Source: Macrostomum hystrix (taxonomy: Eukaryota > Platyhelminthes > Macrostomidae). Taken from it: a DNA stretch of 64,000 nt. The stretch covers positions 1,798,001 to 1,862,000 of the forward strand of contig CATNEN010000039.1 in the NCBI GenBank assembly GCA_950097015.1, given 5' to 3'. Shown one piece after another: positions 34,300-43,724 of this stretch. The stretch's first letter is position 1; every line of letters starts with the position of its first letter. The notes under the pieces are model-generated. The model was not told the DNA's origin. It did no database searches and was given only the letters and a program-made list of their open reading frames with translations. The translations under genes were made by a program, and so were the position numbers.

Positions 34300-37200
34300 G
34301 TCGACAAATTTTCCCTCCTAGACTGATTGCGGAGTATTGTCAGTTTTATCGTTGCGAGCTTATATCAGAGGTTTAAAATTTTAATATTTATTTCTATATA
34401 GATAACTATTAGTATAAGCTTGAATCGAATAGTAAAATACGGTGATGAACTTAATTAAAAAATTATATCCATACATAAGCGAATCGAACCACTCTGTATT
34501 TCTGTTTGCAAAATATTTAATAGTTTATATAAATTTTCATAACTTTTGCACAACCATCAGCTGAGATAAACAGCTGTTCAGTCCATGGACTGGAAAGACG
34601 CCACACCTAACCCTCAATTACCCTAGCTAATGCTGGTAGAGCCTACCCATTTTACAGCTGGGTGAACAATGCAGAGAAATGCAGGGAATCGAACTCGCGG
34701 CCTTGAAGTCGCGAGTCCGACGCCACTAGGCTATATCCCGGCCTATATAGATAGTGTCTAAAAGTGCGATAGTGCTGAACTTTATAAAATTTCCACAATA
34801 ACTTATCAAGAATTCACTAAAATTTTAATATGAAACAATTGTGATTATTTGACAATGTGGTTCTATGAGTTCTAAAAGCCAAAAAAACAAACAGTTCAAC
34901 AAAAAGCAGGAAAAGTGATCCACAAGAAAACTTAAAGCGTTTAATATTAATAAAGTTTAAAAACTAATTTTTTTGACACGCTAAGGCGACAAGGTGGAGC
35001 GTTTTATATTAACACTTAAGTAGCATAAATATCTTGAGCTTTTTAATTCATTCATTTTTGCCAGTCAACATTTTATCTAAAAATGCACTATCTGAGTAAC
35101 AAGAACTATCTGAGTAAACTAAGACAAAACCAACTAAACTAAGTAAACTCAGCAATTACATAGAAAACTAAACTTCATGTCGAAATTGAAATGTAGTATT
35201 GATTCTATCTACAATGGAGAATCAGCGCATTGTAACAATTAGGAGTTATATATGTTTATTTTAATATAAATTTACATTTTACCCCTGTGTTTTGCTGTTT
35301 AAGCTTTTATTTTTGGCTAAAGAAATAAGATTTGCTTTTCCCTGTGGCTCCGGATTTAATTTTAGACATGTACAGGGTACGGTGTCTTGATCATATGTAA
35401 CCGACCATGTGTTTTCCAGAACTCATGCACACGCGTCGACGACGGGCCATTGTAAATAGGCCTATCAAAAATTGGATTTTACAAGTTGTAGGGGCCTAAC
35501 TATGTAGACACTTTTTTCTCATGCTTTTTTTACTCGGGTAATTTTGAGCTTTTTACTTAACTTAGCATGTAGTTTCTTTTTTGCATGGATATAATAAGGT
35601 CTAGTAATTGGTTCTGACTTAAATGACTTATTTTCTGCACGCTTACTTGTACTGTAAAATTTATCTACTACATCTTTATACTATGGGGCCATATCTATGG
35701 TCATGTCAATGGTCAATTAAATATGGCTCTAGGACTAGCTAGGCCTTAGATTATCATTCTAGCTATGCTGCTTACGCTTTTGGCATGCTTTTTTATGCAT
35801 ACTGCGTAGCTAATTTATAATATCATCATTTACCCTCCATTTTTTTAATTACCAGACTTTATCACATAGATGTTAGGTTCCAATTTAATGTTTACATTTT
35901 AATGTTTACATTTTAACGATAATGATTCTTGATGGCTAGGCCTAAGTCACTATAAAGAACATTAAAACCTAGGCCCTAGGTCCCTACTGTTGGTTACAAC
36001 TAAAAAGCTTTGTGATGGCTTTATATAAAGGAGGACTTTGCAACACAGCCTAACATACTTATTTATCATATGTAGGCCTACATATAGCTAGTAGGCCTAC
36101 TAAAGTGTTGATATGTTGGTAAATACTTTACTTAAATCTTTTAAGAGTTGAGTTCTAAAACAAAAACTAAACAAGCAAAGAATGTTATGCAGCATGTTCC
36201 AGGAAATATCTGAACTAGGCCCTAATTTATACAGTTGCTATTAAAATGCTTGCTAGAAAATTCACACATTTTAAGTATAGTATAGGCCTAATACTGTGTC
36301 TGGCCTTCATCTTATATAGCTGACTAGCTAGTCTATAAATATTGACATGGCACTGAGTAGCTACAGGTAATTAGCAATCTATTTACTTCCTCTCTACCTA
36401 TTAAGGAGAAAGTAAATGCATAAAAAAGAAAAAGTTTGTCAGCTAACCAGGCCTATACATGTTTTATATTCATTTTTTAAATTGACATTTTATAAAAATA
36501 TTGTATAATGCAATATTACAGAACTAATGTTCAGCGTTGCTAAGTTTATAACATTAGGCCTACATTTTAAATTGCAAGAATTTCAATGCTAGCAAATACC
36601 CCACTTTAGCTGTCAGATTTTTCCCTTAGCCAATTCTCCACTAAGCTGATTATCCTCACAATTTGCAATTATCCCAATTCTGGCAAAATATCTTCTAATT
36701 GCCTTACTATCTTTTCAAGTTGCTACAGTCCATCTAGGTAATTATTAAAAAGCTTTCTTTGTATACCTTGTGGCAGCTAGATCTGGCATAGCTGACTAGC
36801 GCCAATATAGCTACAATCAAACATAATTCAAGGTTTGACTCCTATTTAAGTCCTGGAGTCCCCAAAAGATGGTATTATCTATGGCATATTTTATGTAAAC
36901 CTCACATCTGGCCATATTGTGTTATTTTGCTATTTAATATATAATTAATAAAAAATAGCTAGTTTTATTGTACAGTTGCTCTTAGCATTGTGTCATTCCA
37001 TGTTACTAAAGCATATAAATAAAAGCTATCTGAATAGAAAGGAAGGATAAAGATTAAGATTAACAGATAAAGACCATGCAATAGTATTATATAGTATCAT
37101 ACAAGTGCAACCTCCCAAATCTTAGCCAGCCGTGTGATTTAGTTTTTGCTCTATTTATGACTTAGTTTGCTCTCATTTGCTCTCTTTTTCTCTCCCCTTT

Positions 37201-37560
37201 TTCCTTTTCTTCACGCCTTCCTTTTTTGTCCCTTGGTCCCCCTTTGATTTTTTTGCGCTTGGTCGATTGGTTTTTGCAACTTACCTTGCTTGGCCCTCGT
37301 TTCACCTGGCCAGTTCGGCTGGGTCGGCCGGGTGTTGCGCATGTATGTATAGTATCCTCTACAATATTTAAGTAGGGTGTATTTTATCATCCTCATATTA
37401 AAATAATTAATCCTTATGGAAAGTACCAAAAGTATTGCTCTGTGCTGTGCTGACTGCTTAAAAATAAACAGCTTAAGAAAACAACAAAGTCTTTTTGCTG
37501 ACACTCACAAGCTGCTGTGTAAGTACTTAATACCTAATGAACTACTGCATTCATTATACA
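34300..37560. other. AT-rich non-coding island without minisatellites
   Basis: About 3.2 kb between the divergent FHAD1-like gene and the gene at 37601. No convincing exon on either strand. It is clearly more AT-rich than its surroundings. One SINE (34566-34745) lies at its edge and the palindrome TAGGCCTA occurs at least six times between 35450 and 36560. It probably holds the upstream regions of the two flanking genes. Confidence 0.6.
34566..34745 (-). mobile_element. tRNA-derived SINE-like element, family 2
   Basis: On the minus strand: A box 'tagcctagtggcgtcgg', B box 'cgagttcgattccc', then the tail 'cccagctgtaaaatgggt' also present at 6168-6335. A bona fide tRNA is unlikely: the acceptor ends do not pair and no normal anticodon loop is seen. 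Confidence 0.65.
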
Positions 37561-37600
37561 GTTTACTATGCTGTTCTCAAACATATTTACTCTTGCAGCA

Positions 37601-39429
37601 ATGACTGCAGACCTCAGAGAGCAGGTGCTGCTATTCCTAGACTTCATGTCCAAGTATGCCCACGTTGACCTTCAACTGCTCACTCTGCGCCAGCTCATTG
37701 CTCAGTTTGAGAAGGAGACTGACGCTCTCCTTGATAGGCGCGAGAGGCGCCTGTTTGCCGACCTCACTGTGGCCTTCGTGGCTAAGCGACGAGATGCCGC
37801 CGCAGCAGCCGCCAAGGTTAACATTTTAAGATTTGCATTTGCTTAAATGTGGTTAATCACTGATACTCAGGGTCCCGACCCAAGTAATTCAGGGTCTATT
37901 CTCGTCAATACTTCAAGCTTAATTCCCTAATACTTCACGGCCACTTGTTCAAAACTTTGTCCTTTGTTCAGTGCCTTTGTCCAAATCTTTAGGATCACTT
38001 GTCCAAGACTCCTCAAACTCATTGCGCTTAAGTTGAAATTCATATCTTATATTCTCCTTGCCGACTTCGCCAGCAGGGTCCCACAATCTCCCCATCAACA
38101 ATGGCCGGCAGTTCCGCTGTATCTCCCAGCGTCTCCGCGCCATCTCCGGTAGTTGCTAAGCGCCTGGTATCCCTGGCCTCGGCCTCGCCGGCCGGATCCG
38201 AGTGCAGCCAGATGTCCCTGGACGGCATCGCCGGCTTGGTGCGCCAGTCGGGAGCTCGGCTGCTGCCAGCAGCGGTGTCACTGACGCCCGTCAAGTCTTT
38301 GCATCAGTCCCAGCAGCAGCAGCACCACCAGGTGCCTGCATCGTCTACTTCGACTATTCGAGTTCCTGTAACAAGTTCTGGTTCGGGCCAGATGCAGCAA
38401 CAGGTAAATTTAGCCATTCAAACACTTGAAGGGGCGTTTTTTATGTGTAATCGTTTTTTCTAATCCAACGAAGTAAAGTCAAATTACAATCCACGTCTTA
38501 ATTATACCACTTCAAGTTATTTGCTACTTAGCAGTAGGGCTGCGGGCAATGGCGCGTCATTTGGTGACACTAGACCCGCAGCCAGCGAGGAGGCAACTCT
38601 GCCCATTTTGCTGACTCCTGAGCACACACGCACACAGATACTGTACGCAGGCACACGCTCACACAGGTGTGTACATCTGCCCTGACTTTCTCATCGTCAG
38701 GCAGTGTACTCCCTCACTGTGCGTAAATAAAAAATTAATAGGGGGTAAATTTCACGACAAGCTCCTAAGACTTCTCTTCGCGGCTGCGCCCCAAATGAAT
38801 GTGGCCTCGCCGCGGAATCGAATCGGGCCCTTGGTACGAGATGCAAACGCGTTTGGCGCTCTGCCTCTCACCCCTAATGTGCTTAGTTTTTTTGTGGATT
38901 TCAAGGATTTTTCTTAACACAAAGAAAACTGAGTAAAATTAACTTTACTGATTAATTTAACCGGCTAATATTATTCGATTCATAGGTAAACGCTTACGAA
39001 TAATACATTAATTGACCTTTTCAGATTCTTCACATACAGTTTCAAAGGCTTCCATCGGACGATCAGACAGTCGATTCCACCGCCGCTATCGCCATGGAAA
39101 CCGTGCCATCTTCGGCCTTTACAGCCTCCAAGCATCGTCAGGCAGATGGAGAAGTGGAATCGAACTCACGATCTCATCCGCCGCTTGCGCCAGTCTCCGA
39201 AGACGAGGATAGGCGCGCCCTGAGCAGCCGCTTCTCAGACCTGCTGCGCGTGCACAAAGAGTCCGGCCTGGAATTTCCCAAGCGAGAGCTGGCGGCTGCG
39301 GCTGATCTGACTGAGAAAGTGTCCATCCTGGAGCACTGGCTGCTCGGCCGCGGCCTGCCCTGGCCGCTGACGCTGGAGAGTGCCCGACTGTTCGCGCAGG
39401 CCAACCGGATTGTCGCCACCAATGATTGA
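37601..39429 (+). CDS. unrecognised 315-residue protein
   Basis: Three exons in phase 0: 37601-37816, 38077-38403, 39025-39429 (TGA). The ATG lies only 2 nt after a strong acceptor (tactcttgcag, ending 37598), so the mRNA must be spliced or trans-spliced just before the start. Exon 1 codes a helical segment ('EQVLLFLDFMSKYAHVDLQL', then 'FADLTVAFVAKRRD'), exon 2 is Ser/Pro/Gln-rich and probably disordered, exon 3 ends in a second helical block ('RFSDLLRVHKESGLEFPKRE', 'VSILEHWLLGRGLPWPL'). No family recognised. The exon 1 donor (aag|gttaac) is weak. Intron 2 contains a SINE. 39430-40230 downstream shows no gene. Confidence 0.68.
38531..38877 (-). mobile_element. tRNA-derived SINE, family 1, in intron 2 of the 37601 gene
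   Basis: Minus-strand copy with head 'agaggcagagcgccaaacg', B box 'cgattcgattcc', the body word 'cctgacgatgagaaagtcag' and end near 38531 ('gcccgcagccctac'). Contains a small AT-rich insertion around 38725-38745. Confidence 0.78.
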
Positions 39430-40302
39430 TTGAGGCTGGTATTTCTTGGAGTCGGTGGCCGCTGGGGTAATTGGGTTTGAGTGTGGCGTCTCGCGTCTCC
39501 CCAGTCCGTAGACTCAACAGCTGTGCGCATGCTGTCGGCTGCACATCTGGCACTATAAGGGCATGTGAAAAAGATCATTACAATTTTGTTATAATATGCC
39601 AGGCGCCTAGCCTAATTGTGCTAGATTAACAGCCAGTGTACAGCCAAAGCACTGCGCGTTGCTTCCAAACGCTGTGTACAGCCTTTTAAGCCCATGGACA
39701 GGCTACCAGCTCGTGCTTCAAGTTTGATATGGACTCAGCGATTATCTATGTACAGGTCGTAACTCCCGATCAACTGTTAAAATGGCAAACACTGAAAAGT
39801 AGATTCAGTGTGTTGTGAGAGGACTGACTTAGTTCCATGCATATACTCATTGTTTGAGAATAATGATTGATTAACTTATGGTAGCTAATTTACTCTAAAT
39901 ATGTTTTGCAGTTATTTTATTTCGGCAGTTTATATTCTGTGTAATGTCTTCATCTCATAATAATTGATTATCTATCATTTCTTCGAGTACAATATTATGT
40001 AACTTTTGCTGAAGTACTATTAAAGTTAGATGTTGACTTTAAAATATACCGTTATTTGCCTAAAATGCGAAGCATTTACAAACCAAATTCTGTTGTGAAA
40101 GGTTTTTATTTTGTTTTCAAGGCTAGCTACTAGCACAAGTTGTTGGAGTTTCTGACCGAGATGTCGGGAGTTCGTTTTGAGTTCCTCCTGGCAGTAGTCT
40201 CTGCTTTAGAAGTTTTCTGAATTTCTCATTCTCATGCCTAATTGGGAATATCCTTATCTGCTGTTTCCAGCCGGATCCGATTATCTCGCCGAGTTGATCA
40301 CA

Positions 40303-40653
40303 ATGTCAACGGGTTCAGCACAATCAGGAGGAGACAGCGGCCGCCTTCAGGTGTTGAAATGGGACCCAGCAGCCGATGGCCCTCTATCGGTTGAGTCCAT
40401 GCAGCAGAAACTGCGTGCTCTAGGCTACTTAACCTGCCGGTACACATTCGGACCGGGCACTGAGTTCCCGGACCACACTCACCCGACTGAAAAGATGGAC
40501 GCCATCGTGTCTGGTAGCTTTCTGTTCCGGATGCACGGCCAGGAGGCTGTGCTGCAGGCTGGAGACAGGGTCCTGGTGCCACGGGACACAGTCCACTATG
40601 CTGCGGTTGTCGGCACCCAGGATGTTGTGTTCCTCGACGGCACCAAGCACTAG
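40303..40653 (+). CDS. small cupin-domain protein
   Basis: One exon, 116 residues, start ATG 40303, stop TAG 40651-40653. An acceptor-like 'gctgtttccag' ends at 40270, 32 nt before the ATG, so a 5' leader splice is likely. Single cupin barrel: motif 1 'FPDHTHPTEKMDAIVSG' supplies His58, His60 and Glu63, motif 2 'GDRVLVPRDTVHYAAVVG' supplies His98, the usual metal-binding set. Such small cupins bind a divalent metal; the reaction is unknown. No signal peptide, so probably cytosolic. Confidence 0.8.
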   Translation: MSTGSAQSGGDSGRLQVLKWDPAADGPLSVESMQQKLRALGYLTCRYTFGPGTEFPDHTHPTEKMDAIVSGSFLFRMHGQEAVLQAGDRVLVPRDTVHYAAVVGTQDVVFLDGTKH

Positions 40654-40689
40654 CTGCTCACCGCATGAATGCTATCTGAGTATGTTTAC

Positions 40690-40962
40690 TCACCTACACT
40701 GCCTCACTCCCTGCCTGTCCCATCTGACTCACTCCCTGCCTGTCACATCTGACTCACTCCCTGCCTGTCCCATCTGACTCACTCCCTGCCTGTCACATCT
40801 GACTCACTCCCTGCCTGTCCCATCCGACTCACTCCCTGCCTGTCACATCTGACTCACTCCCAGCCTGTCCCATCTGACTCACTCCCTGCCTGTCCCATCT
40901 GACTCACTCCCTGCTTATCCCATCTGACTCACTCCCTGACTGTCCCATCTGACCTACTCCCA
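40690..40962 (+). repeat. 25-bp minisatellite downstream of the cupin gene
   Basis: About ten copies of a 25-bp unit (core ctgactcactccctgcctgt, with cccatct/cacatct alternating). Adjacent units alternate, so the effective period is partly 50 bp. Confidence 0.93.
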
Positions 40963-41099
40963 CTGCCTGAGTGGCCGCTGCCGCACGAACTGTACATCGA
41001 CCTGGTGCGCGGTGACGACAATGCCCTGCTCTCCTCCGCCATCAGTAGAGGCCGCAGCGGCGTCAGTCAGCCGGAGGAGCGACCTCGCGGGCCATTCTT

Positions 41100-42262
41100 G
41101 TGTCGCCACTGCTAGCTGCCTGTCACCAGCAAAGCAGCCCTACAGTGCTAATCTTCGATCACGTGACCACTTGGCCCCGGAGAGTGACGAGAACCGGTCC
41201 CTGTCGCGGTCGTCTGTGCCGGGCGTCAACTACTGCGCCGAGCGCCGCGTGGTTGTTCGCGAACACCGCGGCGACATGGCGCTGCACCGAGCCACCGGCG
41301 GTCACTGCCGGTCTGGCCAGCATTCTCGGCCTGCTGGATCCGCCGCCTCCTTGGAGACCTGAAGTTTCGGCTGGGACCCTGCCAACCAATTGCAAACCAG
41401 GACTCGTTCCGTTCTCCAATCAGAAGCCGTCTGTTGCCGCGTTTTCGTCAGGAAGTGGCATCAGCGGTAGCCAGGCAGACTTGAAGAATAGAGCCAGCTC
41501 TCTGACGGTGAGTTTCATGGTCAGCTCCACTAGCCAAGTCACCCAAATACCTGACTCTTTCAGCTTACTAGAATCATAGCAGCTCTTACTCACACAGAAC
41601 CAGCAGCAGCAGCTCAAGAAGCAACTCAAGTGCAACCTCTGCGACTGCGTGCTCGCCTCCTTGGAGTCCGCTCTGCGGCACATTCGCAAGCACAAGACCA
41701 CCCGGCAAGGCACCAACGAGAGTGAGTCTGCTGCCTCACATACCCACTCCCAGCCATCACATGCCCACTTCCAGCCATCACATGCCCACTCCCAGCCATC
41801 ACATGCCCACTCCCAGCCATCACATGCCCACTCCCAGCCATCACATATCCACTCCCAGCCATCACATACCCACTCCCAGCCATCACATACCCACTCCCAG
41901 CCATCACATGCCCACTCCCAGCCATCACATATCCACTCCCAGCCATCACATACCCACTCCCAGCCATCACATGCCCACTCCCAGCCATCACATACCCACT
42001 CCCAGCCATCACATACCCACTCCCAGCCATCACATACCCACTCCCAGCCATCACATACCCACTCCCAGCCATCACATGCACACTCTCAGCCATTTGCTGT
42101 CCCACCCGCAGCCCGTGTGATCAAACTGGCCAGGCAGCGGCCGCTGCAGTCCTCAGTGTGCAGCGTGTCGATGTCTGCCAAAATATGCGCCAGATAATCA
42201 ACGGACGCAAGCATAACAAAAATCTGCGGCTGGTGGACAAGCTGGCTAAGAGGATTAGGTGA
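41100..42262 (+). CDS. C2H2 zinc-finger protein, 3' exons resolved, 5' part unresolved
   Basis: Secure part: an exon ending 41507 (acg|gtgagt, frame of codon start 41100, 'LASILGLLDPPPPWRPEVS' onwards) joins in phase to 41598-41721, which codes a perfect C2H2 finger (CNLC, 12 residues, HIRKH) after a Gln/Lys stretch. The last exon, in phase 1, starts at 42150 (or 42090) and ends with the TGA at 42260-42262 ('NMRQIINGRKHNKNL', 'VDKLAKRIR'). Upstream, the frame 40963-41115 ('WPLPHELYIDLVRGDDNALL', ending 'FLCRHC' then TAG) and another frame at 41225-41310 also look coding, so there may be an unseen intron or an assembly frameshift. A nucleic-acid-binding role is inferred from the finger only. 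Confidence 0.5.
41738..42085 (+). repeat. 21-bp minisatellite in the zinc-finger gene's last intron
   Basis: About 17 copies of a 21-bp unit, 'catcacatacccactcccag' plus one base. Each ends in ccactcccag, a pyrimidine tract plus AG like a 3' splice site. It begins within 20 bp of the donor at 41722. Confidence 0.94.
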
Positions 42263-42284
42263 CTAGCTGGATTTAATGTGTTAC

Positions 42285-42442
42285 TGAGTTGAGTCTGTTG
42301 TGTTTCTGAGTCTGTTGTGTTTCTGAGTCTGTTGTGTTTCTGAGTCTGTTGTGTTTCTGAGTCTGTTGTGTTTCTGAGTCTGTTGTGTTTCTGAGTCTGT
42401 TGTTTTTCTGAGTCTGTTGTGTTTCTGAGTCTGTTGTGTTTT
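42285..42442 (+). repeat. 17-bp minisatellite after the zinc-finger gene
   Basis: About nine near-perfect copies of ctgagtctgttgtgttt. The next 400 bp (42445-42840) are AT-rich without a gene. Confidence 0.92.
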
Positions 42443-42879
42443 TTATCTGATATTTTCAGTTTATATAATATTTTCTGGGGATTAGTTATTATTTTCTTGT
42501 CTCTAATTTAATGTGCATTAACATATAGTATACGTTTATATTATATAAATTATAGTATATAGTATATGTATGCTTTAATTTTTGCAATTGCTATCGGTAG
42601 GTTTTGTAGTTTTCGTTTTTTGCCTGAAACACTTGATATTTCGTCGAACCTGAAGTACCATCAGCTGGTTAATTTTTTGAAAAAACTGTTGTTTTAATCC
42701 CGGATTTAAAACACACCCAAAACTTTGAAATTTATGTATACCTAAATATAGCAGTTGTTGGTTAGTGCATGGTTTGTACTTTTGTAGTAGACAATGACTT
42801 AATGTTATCATTTTTTAAGTCATGCTTTTGTTTAGCTTTAAGTCAACAAACTAATAATACAGGACTGTAAACAGTCTGG

Positions 42880-43658
42880 TAATTAATACAGCATCTGTAA
42901 GCATTCTGGTAGCAATACAGCACCTGTAAGCATTCTGGTAAACAATACAGCATCTGTAAGCAGTCTGGTAAACAATACAGCATCTGTAAGCAGTCTAATA
43001 AACAATACAGCATCTGTAAGCAGTCTGGTAAACAATACAACATCTGTAAGCATTCTGGTAAACAATACAGCATCTGTAAGCAATCTAATAAACAATACAG
43101 CATCTGTAAGCAGTCTGGTAAACAATACAGCATCTGTAAGCAGTCTGGTAAACAATACAGCATCTGTAAGCAGTCTGGTAAACAATACAGCATCTGTAAG
43201 CATTCTGGTAAACAATACAGCATCTGTAAGCAATCTAATAAACAATACAGCATCTGTAAGCAGTCTGGTAAACAATACAGCATCTGTAAGCAGTCTGGTA
43301 AACAATACAGCATCTGTAAGCAGTCTGGTAAACAATACAGCATCTGAAGCATTCTGGTAAACAATACAGCATCTGTAAGCAGTCTGGTAAACAATACAGC
43401 ATCTGTAAGCAGTCTGGTAAACAATACAGCATCTGTAAGCAGTCTGGTAAACAATACAGCATCTGAAGCAGTCTGGTAAACAATACAGCATCTGAAGCAG
43501 TCTGGTAAACAATACAGCATATGTAAGCATTCTGGTAAACAATACAGCATCTGTAAGCAGTCTGGTAAACAATACAGCATCTGTAAGCAGTCTGGTAAAC
43601 AATACAGCATCTGTAAGCAGTCTGGTAAACAATACAGCATCTGTAAGCAGTCTGGTAG
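42880..43658 (+). repeat. 30-bp minisatellite upstream of CDC23
   Basis: About 26 copies of a 30-bp unit (core acaatacagcatctgtaagc; 'agtctggtaa' or 'attctggtaa'). Being a multiple of three it opens all minus-strand frames, which are not genes. Some units lost one base ('catctgaagc'). Confidence 0.95.
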
Positions 43659-43724
43659 GCGTAAAATCTTCCTTCGTCGCAATCCTCACCGCAAAATCTC
43701 TTCAATTTTCAGTTGATCGGTTAG

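Noticed and set aside
34660-34745. tRNA gene on the minus strand
   Set aside because: Good A and B boxes but poor stems, and a shared tail with the element at 6168; treated as a SINE.
42843-43682. 279-residue minus-strand frame of repeated 'DCLQMLYCLP'
   Set aside because: 30-bp minisatellite; every frame is open for the same reason and no start context, splice signal or family match is present.
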